From Treponema sp. (GTDB lineage: Bacteria > Spirochaetota > Spirochaetia > Treponematales > Breznakiellaceae), in the NCBI GenBank assembly GCA_031265825.1, contig JAISCD010000014.1, positions 1-36,154 of the forward strand: a stretch of DNA of 36,154 nt, written 5' to 3'. Positions 1 to 7,832 of this stretch are shown in pieces (the stretch's first letter is position 1; each line of letters starts with the position of its first letter). The position numbers and the translations under genes were made by a program. Below the pieces are notes generated by a model. The model saw nothing but the letters and a program-made list of their open reading frames with translations. It did no database searches and was not told the origin of the DNA.

Positions 1-310
1 TTTCTAGTTCTGAACTCCGATTATCTAGTTCTGAACTCCGACTGTTCTACTTTGAACTCCGATTATTCTGTTCCGAACTCCGACTGTTCTACTTTGAACT
101 CCGTTTGTTCTATTCAGAACTCCGGCTGTTCTATTCTGAACTCCGATAGTTCTGTTTAGAACTCCGTTTGTTCTATTCAGAACTCCGGCTGTTCTATTCT
201 GAACTCCGATAGTTCTGTTTAGAACTCCGTTTGTTCTGTTTAGAACTCCATTTGTTCTGTTTAGAACTCCGACTGTTCTGTTTGGAACTCCGACTGTTCT
301 GTTCAGAGTT
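1..310. repeat. Array D: 21-bp tandem repeat array at the left edge
   Basis: The core GAACTCCG recurs at 12, 33, 54, 75, 96, 117 and so on to 285, exactly every 21 bp (about 14 units; the unit at 243 reads GAACTCCA). Most units also carry the dyad GTTCT-N4-AGAAC just before the core, for example GTTCTGTTTAGAAC. Reading frames through it are only heptad artefacts. By analogy with arrays A, B and C in this window, it should lie upstream of a leftward gene outside the window. The array abuts the ~105-bp repeat at 324-424. Confidence 0.95.
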
Positions 311-323
311 AGTTGTGTTTTTT

Positions 324-424
324 GGGGGGTAGCGGAAGACCGCGCAAGCGGGCTGGAGCGGAGGGGGGCGCGACACAAGGGCAACGATTTGCCAATCACG
401 TTTAGGGAAAGCGCGCCCCCTTCT
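324..424 (+). repeat. ~105-bp GC-rich dispersed repeat, copy 1 (right-end orientation)
   Basis: It starts with a G6 run followed by TAGCGGAAGACCG and contains GGGGGGCGCG. It ends in GCGCGCCCCC. The GGGGGGCGCG and CGCGCCCCC tracts can pair as a long hairpin. The same element occurs at 17941-18044 and 28896-29000 (reverse) and at 21145-21248 and 30768-30872 (forward). This copy would be the right end of a cassette that extends left of the window. Confidence 0.85.
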
Positions 425-476
425 TAAAGATTCTGCATTTAATCGGTATCGCCTGTCAGATAACCCCTGTTAAAAT

Positions 477-489
477 GGTGTCTGGCACC
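477..489. repeat. REP-like palindrome GGTGTCTGGCACC
   Basis: A near-perfect 13-bp palindrome just downstream of the leftward alr gene. It matches copies at 8855-8867 and 8918-8930 and is related to GGTGTCAGACACC at 2230-2242. It is the same motif family that surrounds the RAYT gene at 7285. It may act as a weak hairpin at the 3' end of alr. Confidence 0.7.
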
Positions 490-507
490 GACTCTCGATG
501 AATAGGC

Positions 508-1623
508 TTACGGTAAATACACGCGGGGGACTCTTTTGTTGATATTACAGGTGATTTCATACGGGATGGTTCCCACGATTTCGGCAACGTCTTCCGCGGA
601 AAGCGCGGGCTTCGCCCCGAAAACGGTAACCTCTTCCCACCTTTCTATGTCCGAGTCCTTTCCCAAGTCAACCATACTCTGATCCATACAAATCCGTCCG
701 ACCAGAGGGTAGCGTTTGCCTCGTATGAGAACCGAATACCTGTTACTCAGGAGACGAGGCAGTCCATCTCCATAACCAACGGGAATCGTACCGACAACCG
801 TGTCTTCAGCCGTAGTCCAAGTCCTCCCATAGGAGACGCTCTCACCTTTTTTCATGCTTTTTATGAAGACAACGTTGGATTTCAGTTCCATCACAGGCTC
901 GACCGGGAAACTATTCAACGCGGGAGACGGCGTGTACCCGTAAAGGAGGATGCCCGGTCTCACCATGTCAAAATAGGCTTCCGTGTGCAGTAGGATTCCT
1001 CCAGACGCCGCCGTATGTACGATGCCCGGATGGATGCCGCTTTCTTTTATTGATTCAACGACATTCTGAAATTTCTCTATCTGCCGCAGGGTATAGTCAA
1101 CATCATCTGGTTTCAACGAGTCCGAAACTTCCAGATGAGCCGCGGTTCCGACTGTTTCCAGATATGGACAGGAATCGACGAACCGCGCAAGCGCCGTGGC
1201 GTCTTCTGGACGGCACCCCAGCCGCCCCATGCCCATGTCAATCTTGAGATGCACCGGCAGACGGCGTCCCTTCACCGCGTGGTTGAGTAGTTCGGCGAAT
1301 TCTATATCCCCAACAAGAGGAATAAGGCTCAAGGAAACAACTTCGTCAAGTTCTTCGGGTAAAGGCAGGGATAGGAGCAGGATGGGCGCGTCAATGCCAG
1401 CGCCTCGCAACTCCGCGCCTTCGGCAAGGGTCGCAACCGCAAGGTAGAAACAGCCTGCCTCAAGCGCGGCGCGGGCAAGCGGCACGGCTCCGTGTCCATA
1501 GGCGTCAGCCTTGACAGGCGCGAGGAGCCGACAGTCATGGTTACAAGCGCCGACCTTTTCTTGTATAAGCGCAATGTTCTTGAGGAATCGGTCTAGGTGA
1601 ACAACCGCTTGAGTGGCGCGCAT
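508..1623 (-). CDS. alr: Alanine racemase
   Basis: This is a PLP enzyme that interconverts L- and D-alanine in the cytosol and so supplies D-Ala for peptidoglycan. The 371-residue length is typical of Alr. The PLP lysine is visible in APVKADAYGHG (Lys38). The second catalytic base, a tyrosine, is in SVSYGRTW near residue 266, and CMDQSMVDLG near the C-terminus is the usual active-site loop. The ATG start lies 5 bp after the ychJ-like stop, so the two leftward genes are probably co-transcribed. No ribosome-binding site is needed beyond the upstream gene's 3' end if they are coupled. Identification is firm. Confidence 0.96.
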   Translation of the reverse strand: MRATQAVVHLDRFLKNIALIQEKVGACNHDCRLLAPVKADAYGHGAVPLARAALEAGCFYLAVATLAEGAELRGAGIDAPILLLSLPLPEELDEVVSLSLIPLVGDIEFAELLNHAVKGRRLPVHLKIDMGMGRLGCRPEDATALARFVDSCPYLETVGTAAHLEVSDSLKPDDVDYTLRQIEKFQNVVESIKESGIHPGIVHTAASGGILLHTEAYFDMVRPGILLYGYTPSPALNSFPVEPVMELKSNVVFIKSMKKGESVSYGRTWTTAEDTVVGTIPVGYGDGLPRLLSNRYSVLIRGKRYPLVGRICMDQSMVDLGKDSDIERWEEVTVFGAKPALSAEDVAEIVGTIPYEITCNINKRVPRVYLP

Positions 1624-1628
1624 ATTCG

Positions 1629-2114
1629 TTACGATTTTCCACAGCAGTGTTTATACTTTCTGCCGCTACCACAAGGGCAGGGTTCGTTTCTGCCGACTTT
1701 GGGTGTCGAGCGCACGATGGTTTCAGGTACAATGACGCCTTCGTCGTAGAGCCAAACGTCGTCTACTTTCTTAAACGAAGCCCTTTCGTGGTGAATATCA
1801 CGCAGGTTGTTCTGTTCGTAACGAGCTTCAAATTCAATTATCCCTTCGGTATCTGATTCACTTCCTTTTTCAATAGAAATGACTTTCAAACCGAGCCACT
1901 TTGCCTTCTCACTCCACTCCCGTGTCAATCTTACATCTATATCCTGTTCTTTTTTTCTGACACAGGTACTAACAATATAATCAACAGCGTGAACCGTATA
2001 AGCCGTATAACGACTTCTCATAAGCGCCTCTGCGGTGAGAGGCTTCTGTACACCTAAAATAAAAGGCTCGCAACAATCGGTATATTGCTTGCCTGAACCA
2101 CATGGACAATCCAT
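1629..2114 (-). CDS. YchJ-like SEC-C motif protein
   Basis: A 161-residue protein of the YchJ/UPF0225 family. An N-terminal SEC-C zinc motif ([13 protein letters not shown], residues 4-16) is followed by the family's central NTF2-like region, which includes [10 protein letters not shown] second SEC-C motif, [14 protein letters not shown], sits at the C-terminus. SEC-C motifs bind zinc and are found in SecA and in many small proteins. The exact role of YchJ is not established. It has a strong ribosome-binding site (AAAGGAG) before ATG, and it is the first gene of a leftward pair with alr. Confidence 0.9.
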   Translation of the reverse strand: MDCPCGSGKQYTDCCEPFILGVQKPLTAEALMRSRYTAYTVHAVDYIVSTCVRKKEQDIDVRLTREWSEKAKWLGLKVISIEKGSESDTEGIIEFEARYEQNNLRDIHHERASFKKVDDVWLYDEGVIVPETIVRSTPKVGRNEPCPCGSGRKYKHCCGKS

Positions 2115-2131
2115 TCTTTTCTCCTTTCCCT

Positions 2132-2160
2132 ATAATAGCGATTTTCCTCAAAACTTACAA
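2132..2160 (-). promoter_or_regulatory. Promoter for the ychJ-alr pair
   Basis: On the minus strand, TTGTAA (plus-strand positions 2155-2160) and TATTAT (2132-2137) are separated by 17 bp, giving a sigma70-type promoter about 18 bp before the ychJ-like ATG. The ribosome-binding site lies immediately downstream. Seen by inspection only. Confidence 0.6.
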
Positions 2161-2180
2161 CACCCGAAAGGTAGGAAGAA

Positions 2181-2242
2181 GTGTCAGACACTAGCTTTAA
2201 AAGAAGACGCTGTTGTCCGGTAAGAGGGCGGTGTCAGACACC
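2181..2242. repeat. Pair of REP-like palindromes
   Basis: GTGTCAGACAC at 2181-2191 and GGTGTCAGACACC at 2230-2242 lie between the divergent ychJ-like and tmk genes. They are the same motif family as the sequences around the RAYT gene at 7285-7809, so they are probably RAYT-associated repeats. Confidence 0.7.
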
Positions 2243-2304
2243 ATCCCCGTCGCCTTCTTCCCATGTCTAGCATAAATGAGCGAAATTAGTTTATTATATA
2301 AAAA

Positions 2305-2931
2305 ATGAACGACTATTTAACTAATCAGAAATCAGAAACCGTCAAAAGATTTGTAGTATTTGAAGGCGGAGATGGAAGTGGAACCAGCACCCAGATTGAA
2401 CTATTGCGCGGCAAACCCCACGTATGGACGACACGCGAGCCAACGGACAGCCTCATCGGATGCCTCATCAGGTCCGCCCTCCGCGGGGAAATAACATTAC
2501 ATCCAGAGACGCTTACGCGACTCTTCTCCGCGGATAGAAATGAGCATCTCTTCGCAAAAGGCGGCGTTATAGACCGTTGTAATCAAGGCGATCTTGTCGT
2601 CTCTGACAGGTACACGCTTTCGTCGCTTGTTTACCAAGGTGTTTTATGCGGGGACTTGCCGTTCAAGCTCAACGAGGACTTTCCTTTACCAGAACTACTC
2701 TTCTTTCTTGATATAGACCCACAAATAGCAATGCGACGCATAGAAAACCGTTCGGATCGCGAAATTTATGAATATCTCGAATTCCAAGAACTTGTCCGCG
2801 AGCGCTACAAGAGTCTGGTCCCGCAATGGCAACAGAAAGGTGTTCGTGTTATCGTCATTGACGCGTCAGAACCAATAGAAGCCATAGCAAGAAAAGTGGC
2901 GCAGGAAATTGACGCGCTTCGGAAAGAATAA
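2305..2931 (+). CDS. tmk: Thymidylate kinase (dTMP kinase)
   Basis: A 208-residue cytosolic kinase that phosphorylates dTMP to dTDP for DNA synthesis. The P-loop region reads FEGGDGSGTSTQ (residues 19-30). The usual Walker A lysine is replaced by threonine, giving GSGTST where GxGKTT is expected. The dTMP-binding signature SDRYTLSSLVYQG and a LID-like arginine-rich segment, ENRSDREIYEYLEF, are present. There is no clear ribosome-binding site. A TATTAT box ends 7 nt before the ATG, so a leaderless mRNA is possible. It is not obviously in an operon with luxS, which has its own promoter. Confidence 0.92.
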   Translation: MNDYLTNQKSETVKRFVVFEGGDGSGTSTQIELLRGKPHVWTTREPTDSLIGCLIRSALRGEITLHPETLTRLFSADRNEHLFAKGGVIDRCNQGDLVVSDRYTLSSLVYQGVLCGDLPFKLNEDFPLPELLFFLDIDPQIAMRRIENRSDREIYEYLEFQELVRERYKSLVPQWQQKGVRVIVIDASEPIEAIARKVAQEIDALRKE

Positions 2932-2953
2932 TGACAAAATTAGCATTTTTGTA

Positions 2954-2982
2954 TTGCTTTTCTTACGACTTTGTGCTAATAT
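2954..2982 (+). promoter_or_regulatory. luxS promoter
   Basis: TTGCTT (2954-2959) and TAATAT (2977-2982) have a 17-bp spacer. The leader then contains an imperfect hairpin, TCTAAAG (3004-3010) with CTTTAGA (3016-3022), before AAGGAG and the luxS ATG at 3045. Confidence 0.6.
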
Positions 2983-3044
2983 AAGGAAGAATTAAAAAAT
3001 GCTTCTAAAGCGTGCCTTTAGAGCATAATTTCTAAGGAGATATT

Positions 3045-3521
3045 ATGGAAAAAATAGCAAGTTTTCAGATTGACCACACACGATTACTTCCGGGAGTCTA
3101 CGTGTCTCGCCAAGACGCTTTCGGCGAAACTATACTCACCACCTTTGACCTGCGGTTTAAGGCGCCGAATCGCGAACCTGTTATAGATATGCCGGTGATG
3201 CATACCCTTGAACATCTAGTCGCTACATACCTCCGTTCTCAAGCGGAATGGGGAAAACGAGTCGTCTATGTAGGACCAATGGGCTGTAGAACAGGTATGT
3301 ATATTATATTTGAAGGAAAATTCAGCTCTGCTGATGTTCTGCCTCTGCTCATAGAAACATTTGATTGGATATTGGACTTTGAAGGAGCGATTCCAGGAGC
3401 CGCACCGGAGGACTGTGGAAACTGGCGCGAACACAATCTCGATATGACCAAATTTGAAGCGAAACGTTACGTAAAAATATTGAAACAAGCGGGTAAGGAA
3501 AACTTGAACTACCCCGAATAG
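3045..3521 (+). CDS. luxS: S-ribosylhomocysteine lyase
   Basis: A 158-residue cytosolic metalloenzyme. It cleaves S-ribosylhomocysteine to homocysteine and DPD, the precursor of autoinducer-2, in the activated methyl cycle. The metal-binding HxxEH is at His53, Glu56 and His57 (MHTLEHL). The catalytic cysteine is in GPMGCRTG, and the third metal ligand is the cysteine of EDCGNWREHNL. Length and motif order are canonical. It has a good ribosome-binding site (AAGGAG) and its own promoter. No pfs/mtn gene is adjacent. Confidence 0.97.
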   Translation: MEKIASFQIDHTRLLPGVYVSRQDAFGETILTTFDLRFKAPNREPVIDMPVMHTLEHLVATYLRSQAEWGKRVVYVGPMGCRTGMYIIFEGKFSSADVLPLLIETFDWILDFEGAIPGAAPEDCGNWREHNLDMTKFEAKRYVKILKQAGKENLNYPE

Positions 3522-3563
3522 CAATGAACAGAGAACAAAAATCACTTTTTTATAAAAAATAAC

Positions 3564-3592
3564 TTGTATAAGTTAGTCAAGTAATGTATAAT
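3564..3592 (+). promoter_or_regulatory. Promoter that decides the start of the next gene
   Basis: TTGTAT (3564-3569) and a perfect TATAAT (3587-3592) are spaced 17 bp apart. The -10 box overlaps the first in-frame ATG (3584), so translation most likely begins at the next ATG, 3614, about 15 nt after the predicted transcription start. Confidence 0.65.
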
Positions 3593-3613
3593 ATCTATTT
3601 AATAGGGTTAAAT

Positions 3614-3937
3614 ATGGCGGATTATAGAAAATTATTTCAAGAACAAGAAAGTTCCTTCATTAAGACTGATCAAAAACTTCCCATCACCAGTACACAGAAG
3701 GTTAACCTCAACCGTAAAGGAAACGTTTTGTTTAACGAAGGAAATATTGAAGAGGCAAAGCGGATTTTTTTGACAACCGGTTATTCAGATGGACTTTCTC
3801 GGATCGGCGACTACTATAAGAAACAAGGAAAATTATTGGATGCTCTCCGTATGTATTGGAAGGCGCCAGATCGAAACAAAGCTGAAATTATTATTATACA
3901 GCTTTCCACCGTTATAAAAACTCTCATTGATAATTAG
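3614..3937 (+). CDS. Small TPR-associated protein, function unknown
   Basis: A 107-residue acidic and basic helical protein if it starts at ATG 3614 (MADYRKLF). An earlier in-frame ATG at 3584 falls inside the likely -10 box. Residues from about 35 to 85 read like one or two degenerate TPR helices (NEGNIEEAKRIFLTTGYSDGL, with GKLLDALRMYWKA after it). It has no signal peptide or membrane segment. It lies 18 bp upstream of the larger TPR protein and is probably co-transcribed. The pairing suggests the two proteins work together, but no function can be assigned. It is AT-rich relative to its neighbours. Confidence 0.75.
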   Translation: MADYRKLFQEQESSFIKTDQKLPITSTQKVNLNRKGNVLFNEGNIEEAKRIFLTTGYSDGLSRIGDYYKKQGKLLDALRMYWKAPDRNKAEIIIIQLSTVIKTLIDN

Positions 3938-3955
3938 GAGGATTTCTTAAAAGAC

Positions 3956-5101
3956 ATGGAAGGAACAACCTTTATAGACGATTTATTCAAAAAATACGAT
4001 ATAGCCGAGCCGCATGATGAAAATCATGAACTAGCAGAAATCTCGGAGCTATCCAAGAAAGGCTATCAACTTCTAAAAGAGAACAAGATATTTGAAGCAG
4101 TAGATTGCTTTGAAAAGATCATACTTATTGATGAATACAACAACTATGCGTTAGTTGGAATGGGAGATGCCTTTCGCAAAAGAGGTTCATTCCGCGAAGC
4201 CATCATCTTCTATCAACGATGTCTTGTTCACCATCCGGGCAACAACTATGCCCTATTCGGATTGGCTGACTGCTTCAAAGCCCTCAACCAATTCCAAAAA
4301 GCCATAGAGATTTGGGAACAATACTTGGTCCATGATGAAAAGAACATTACTGTCTTGACTCGAGTGGCGGATGCGTATCGCAAAATCAAGAACTTCAAAC
4401 ACTCTAAAGCCGTTTACCTACGAGTACTTGAGATGGAGAACGACAACCCCTACGCCATCATCGGATTAGGACATCTCCACTATGACTTCAAGGAATACAC
4501 AGAGGCGCTTTACTATTGGAAGAAGATGCTCCTCACGGCTGATTATTCAACTATTGACATCCGCGTACTCACATCTATAGGGAACTGCCACCGCAAACTA
4601 AAAACCTTTGACGAAGGCATTATTTATTTTGAGAAAGCCCTTGAACGAGATACCTACAACTTCTATGCGCTCTTTGGGATGGCGGATTGCTACCGAGGCA
4701 TGAATATGCCCCTCAAATCCCTTGAATACTGGGACCGCATCATTGAACAAGACCCGCGTAACAAGGTGATTTTGACCCGCGCGGGAGACGCGTACCGAAG
4801 CCTTGAGAACTATGACAAAGCGGTAGAATACTATGAAAAGGCGATCAACATTGAATTCGACACCTATGCAGTGCTAGGCTTAGCCATAGTAGCGAAAGTC
4901 CGCGGCAGATATCCAGACGCCATAGAGTCCCTTTGCCGCCTTATACAGCAAGACCCGAAGAATTACCGCCTTTACATCGAATTAGCCGACTGTTTCGTTA
5001 AAACCAATGAAAAGAACAAAGCCATAGAATTACTTGAAGAGTTCCAGAAGCTAGGCGGACGCAACACCGCAATAATGGACTTTTTGGAAAAGATAAAATA
5101 G
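3956..5101 (+). CDS. Tetratricopeptide-repeat protein
   Basis: A 381-residue protein built almost entirely of TPR units from about residue 25 to the end, roughly ten 34-residue repeats. Typical units are NYALVGMGDAFRKRGSFREA and NKVILTRAGDAYRSLENYDK. TPR arrays form a superhelical scaffold for protein-protein contacts. It has no signal peptide, so it is probably cytosolic. The ribosome-binding site AGGAGG is unusually far from the ATG (about 14 nt), but no other start fits. It probably forms an operon with the small gene upstream. The partner protein cannot be identified from sequence. Confidence 0.9.
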   Translation: MEGTTFIDDLFKKYDIAEPHDENHELAEISELSKKGYQLLKENKIFEAVDCFEKIILIDEYNNYALVGMGDAFRKRGSFREAIIFYQRCLVHHPGNNYALFGLADCFKALNQFQKAIEIWEQYLVHDEKNITVLTRVADAYRKIKNFKHSKAVYLRVLEMENDNPYAIIGLGHLHYDFKEYTEALYYWKKMLLTADYSTIDIRVLTSIGNCHRKLKTFDEGIIYFEKALERDTYNFYALFGMADCYRGMNMPLKSLEYWDRIIEQDPRNKVILTRAGDAYRSLENYDKAVEYYEKAINIEFDTYAVLGLAIVAKVRGRYPDAIESLCRLIQQDPKNYRLYIELADCFVKTNEKNKAIELLEEFQKLGGRNTAIMDFLEKIK

Positions 5102-5175
5102 CCTTCCTTACTACTCGACGTGGCTCTACAGACGAAATTCCCTACCAAACATAATTCAACCATAACAAGGTATGG

Positions 5176-6243
5176 ATGGAACACCATCCATACCTCAACC
5201 CCTTTAACGAAAGAATGAAACAAACCTTAGCAGGCAAACCTTTAGCAGAACTAATAGAACATCTCAAACCTCTCCCCGCGTTCCGCGCGCGACAACTCCT
5301 CCACCACATCTGCCGAGGAACCCGCACATTTGCCGAGATGACCGACTTCTCCCTATCCCTACGTGAGGATATGGAGAGACGCTTCACCCTCTATTCAAGC
5401 AAAGTCGTACAACGACTCACGGACAAAGACGGTAGCATTAAACTCCAAATCGCTCTGAACGACAACATGATAGAAGCCGTGATCCTCAGAGACAGAATCG
5501 AGCGTAAGACCGCGTGCCTCTCAACACAAGCTGGATGCCCCATAGGATGCGTATTCTGCAAGACGGGCAAACTCGGCTTCAGCCGCAACCTAGCGTCAAC
5601 CGAGATCGTCGAACAATTCCTCCACCTTCAGAGAGCCGCCGGTTCACGCATCGACAACATAGTCGTCATGGGCATGGGCGAGCCGCTCTTAAACCCCGTT
5701 GAACTACGAAAAGCGCTCATATTCCTCACCGACGAAGAAACCCTGAACTTCTCCAAACGCAGTATAACAATCTCCACGTGCGGCATAGCCGAGGGAATTC
5801 GGGGCTTGGCGGAGAACGCGCCCAACATCCGACTCGCCCTGTCGCTTACCACAGCGGACCAAGACTTACGCAAACGACTCATGCCCGCAACTGTAGCCAA
5901 CCCGTTACCCGCGGTGAAAGAAGCCCTACTCTACTACCAACAAAGACAAAAACGCCGTGTTACCCTAGAGATCGTCCTGCTCGGCGGAGTGAACAACCGA
6001 CAAGAAGATGCGGACACGGTAGCCGTCTTTGCCCGCGGATTAGACGCAGTGGTGAACCTTATCCCGTGGAACCCGGTTTCCGATGCGCTCTTTGAAGGCG
6101 CGCCTTTACGCCAGCCGACCCGCGCAGAAACGGACGGCTTTGCCGAGAACCTACGAAAACGAGGATTAAACGTAACCGTGCGATTGAAGAGAGGACGCGG
6201 CGTGGCAGGCGCGTGCGGGCAACTAGGATATGTGGAAAACTAG
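5176..6243 (+). CDS. rlmN: 23S rRNA (adenine2503-C2)-methyltransferase
   Basis: A radical-SAM enzyme of 355 residues that methylates A2503 of 23S rRNA, and in many bacteria A37 of some tRNAs. The [4Fe-4S] cysteine motif CxxxCxxC is in CPIGCVFCKTG near residue 118. GMGEPLLN and SLTTADQDLRKRLMP are family landmarks. The C-terminal methyl-carrying cysteine is in GVAGACGQLGY. Its stop overlaps by 4 bp the stop of the convergent LysM gene. Length and motifs are canonical. Confidence 0.96.
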   Translation: MEHHPYLNPFNERMKQTLAGKPLAELIEHLKPLPAFRARQLLHHICRGTRTFAEMTDFSLSLREDMERRFTLYSSKVVQRLTDKDGSIKLQIALNDNMIEAVILRDRIERKTACLSTQAGCPIGCVFCKTGKLGFSRNLASTEIVEQFLHLQRAAGSRIDNIVVMGMGEPLLNPVELRKALIFLTDEETLNFSKRSITISTCGIAEGIRGLAENAPNIRLALSLTTADQDLRKRLMPATVANPLPAVKEALLYYQQRQKRRVTLEIVLLGGVNNRQEDADTVAVFARGLDAVVNLIPWNPVSDALFEGAPLRQPTRAETDGFAENLRKRGLNVTVRLKRGRGVAGACGQLGYVEN

Positions 6244-7025
6244 TCCCGCGACGCGGTTGTAGGATCGATATAAACTCCGCCCTTATCGACCATGAACAAA
6301 AGCTGAGGCGACCTATCGGTTGACAAGCGCCCTAGTTCCGCGCCAGGTCCCACCTTATCGCCCTGTTTGACTGAAAGCCGCTCGCAACCGCCGTAGATAT
6401 AGAGCAAGCCGCTGGCGTTCTTAACGATAACTACTTGTTTATAATTCAGATAAGGTCCGGCTGACTGCACCACGCCGTTAGTAACGCTTCGGACGACTTC
6501 CGCGGCGTAACTCGTGATGATGACTCCGCCCGCCAGTTTGCCTGTAGACTTCGCCATGCTTCTGACTGTTACAGGCCATTCCAGCGGCGATTTGGGCGAG
6601 AGAGGCGGTTTTACCTCGGCTGGCTGGGGAATCTTCAGCTTGTCGCCGGTCTTGAGCACGTAGTTATCGGGTAGATCGTTTAGACGCAAGAGCGCGGACA
6701 CGGTTACGCCGTTTCTGCGGGCGATGCTAAAGAGAGTATCGTTTTTGATGACTACGTATTCGGAGTTGCTTTGACTAGTCGCAATGCCGCTCTGTGCGGG
6801 CGCGTTGGTTTTCGGCGCGTCCTTTTTTTCCGGTATCTTGAGTTTCTGGTCTACCCTCAGTCTGGACGGATCGGTTATGCCGTTCAGTTTCATAAGGGCT
6901 TCGGTGCTGACTCCGTAAGAGAGGGCTATCGAGTAGATTGTTTCTCCTTTTTTGACGGTATGGTCGTCGCCAAAGGTTGTTGCGCTTATAAAAAGGCAAA
7001 TAATAAAAAGAATAAGCTTTTGCAA
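6240..7025 (-). CDS. LysM and degenerate M23 (NlpD/EnvC-like) envelope protein
   Basis: A 261-residue exported protein. A signal peptide of about 19 residues ends near ATTFGDD. Two LysM peptidoglycan-binding domains follow at about residues 23-66 and 88-132 (KKGETIYSIALSYGV, KNDTLFSIARRNGV). A LytM/M23-like domain occupies about 150-261. The zinc-binding HxH expected near the end is missing: the corresponding stretch reads PQLLFMVD, and the usual YAHL is YIYGGC. A catalytically dead LytM domain is typical of NlpD/EnvC-type amidase activators, so a role in septal or sheath peptidoglycan remodelling is plausible. This assignment is an inference. Confidence 0.85.
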   Translation of the reverse strand: MQKLILFIICLFISATTFGDDHTVKKGETIYSIALSYGVSTEALMKLNGITDPSRLRVDQKLKIPEKKDAPKTNAPAQSGIATSQSNSEYVVIKNDTLFSIARRNGVTVSALLRLNDLPDNYVLKTGDKLKIPQPAEVKPPLSPKSPLEWPVTVRSMAKSTGKLAGGVIITSYAAEVVRSVTNGVVQSAGPYLNYKQVVIVKNASGLLYIYGGCERLSVKQGDKVGPGAELGRLSTDRSPQLLFMVDKGGVYIDPTTASRD

Positions 7026-7088
7026 TTTCTATTCCTATCTTTTGATATTATACGCTAACAGGGCAAGCTATTCAAGCAGGCGAAGTCT

Positions 7089-7226
7089 GTTTTTGGTTAA
7101 TGGCTTTCCAAGAAAGGGTCAGACACCGATGATGTTTTTGGTTAATGGCTTCCCGAAAAGAAAGGGTCAGACACCGACATCAGACACCCGAAAAGGGTCA
7201 GACACCGACATCAGACACCCGAAAAA
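7089..7226. repeat. REP-like repeat cluster upstream of the RAYT gene
   Basis: GGGTCAGACACC occurs at 7116-7127, 7164-7175 and 7195-7206. The last two are within a 31-bp direct repeat that also contains CATCAGACACCCG. A second short direct repeat, TGTTTTTGGTTAATGGCTT, is at 7089 and 7133. The inverted form GGTGTCTGACCCC is at 8945-8957, so the RAYT unit is bracketed by inverted copies. Clustering of such palindromes around a Y1 transposase is the hallmark of REP/RAYT systems. Confidence 0.8.
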
Positions 7227-7284
7227 ATTGTAAAAATCGGCGGCAGACGCCAAGCAAATTCCAGGACGAGCCCATAGTATAGGT

Positions 7285-7809
7285 ATGAGAGGCTTACGAA
7301 TACTCCAAGACGGAGCGACGTACCATGTTACGTCGAAAATTGACCATGGCGACATGATCCTCCTTGATCCCCGATTCAAGAAACTCTTACTTTTTTTCAT
7401 CAAAAAGGCGAAGCTGAAGTTCCATTTCAGCTTTTGGGATTTCTGTATCATGGATAACCATATCCATTTATCGATAAAGCCGGGCAAAGACGGCAATTTG
7501 TCTAAGATAATGCAATGGATAAAGTGCAATTTCGCCAAAGCGTGGAACAAAGCGAATGGGCGGACGGGTCATGTGTGGGGAGAGCGGTTTTATTCCCGGA
7601 TAATCAGCGGGATAACGGACTTTTTGCGAGTGCGGGAGTACATCGCGGAGAATCCGGTGAAGGCTGGACTTGTGGAACGGGCGGCTGAGTGGGTGTTTGG
7701 CAGTCTATACCACCGACTACACAAACTAGCTGGTTTAGTAGACGACGCGGCAGCGGACGATCTGGTGTCAGACACGGCAGAATCCTCCGCCAAAAAAAAG
7801 GACGGCTAA
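7285..7809 (+). CDS. REP-associated tyrosine (Y1) transposase, RAYT
   Basis: A 174-residue single-domain HUH/Y1 transposase of the IS200-like RAYT group (TnpA_REP). These enzymes cut single-stranded REP hairpins. The HUH histidines are His59 and His61 in MDNHIHLSIKPG. The catalytic tyrosine is Tyr119 in REYIAENPVKAGLV. The conserved GHVWGERFYSR precedes it. The last ~25 residues read through a REP-like palindrome (7764-7775) and into the hairpin terminator of the convergent gene, so the C-terminus is probably an extension rather than part of the fold. No clear ribosome-binding site is seen. It looks intact. Confidence 0.9.
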   Translation: MRGLRILQDGATYHVTSKIDHGDMILLDPRFKKLLLFFIKKAKLKFHFSFWDFCIMDNHIHLSIKPGKDGNLSKIMQWIKCNFAKAWNKANGRTGHVWGERFYSRIISGITDFLRVREYIAENPVKAGLVERAAEWVFGSLYHRLHKLAGLVDDAAADDLVSDTAESSAKKKDG

Positions 7810-7817
7810 GCCGTCCT
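7799..7817 (-). terminator. Intrinsic terminator of repeat-linked protein A
   Basis: A perfect stem, GGACGGCT (7800-7807) and AGCCGTCC (7809-7816), has a one-base loop. On the minus strand it is followed by a run of eight T. It lies 16 bp after the stop of the gene at 7833-8525 and overlaps the end of the RAYT reading frame. Confidence 0.85.
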
Positions 7818-7832
7818 AACGTTTTCACGCTC

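Noticed and set aside
1-310. CRISPR array
   Set aside because: Units repeat every 21 bp without unique spacers, and no cas genes are near; the same holds for the arrays at 8593, 18337 and 30431.
25-399. Leftward 124-residue protein with NRTxGVL heptads
   Set aside because: It is only the 21-bp repeat read in frame, running into the 105-bp repeat; no ribosome-binding site.
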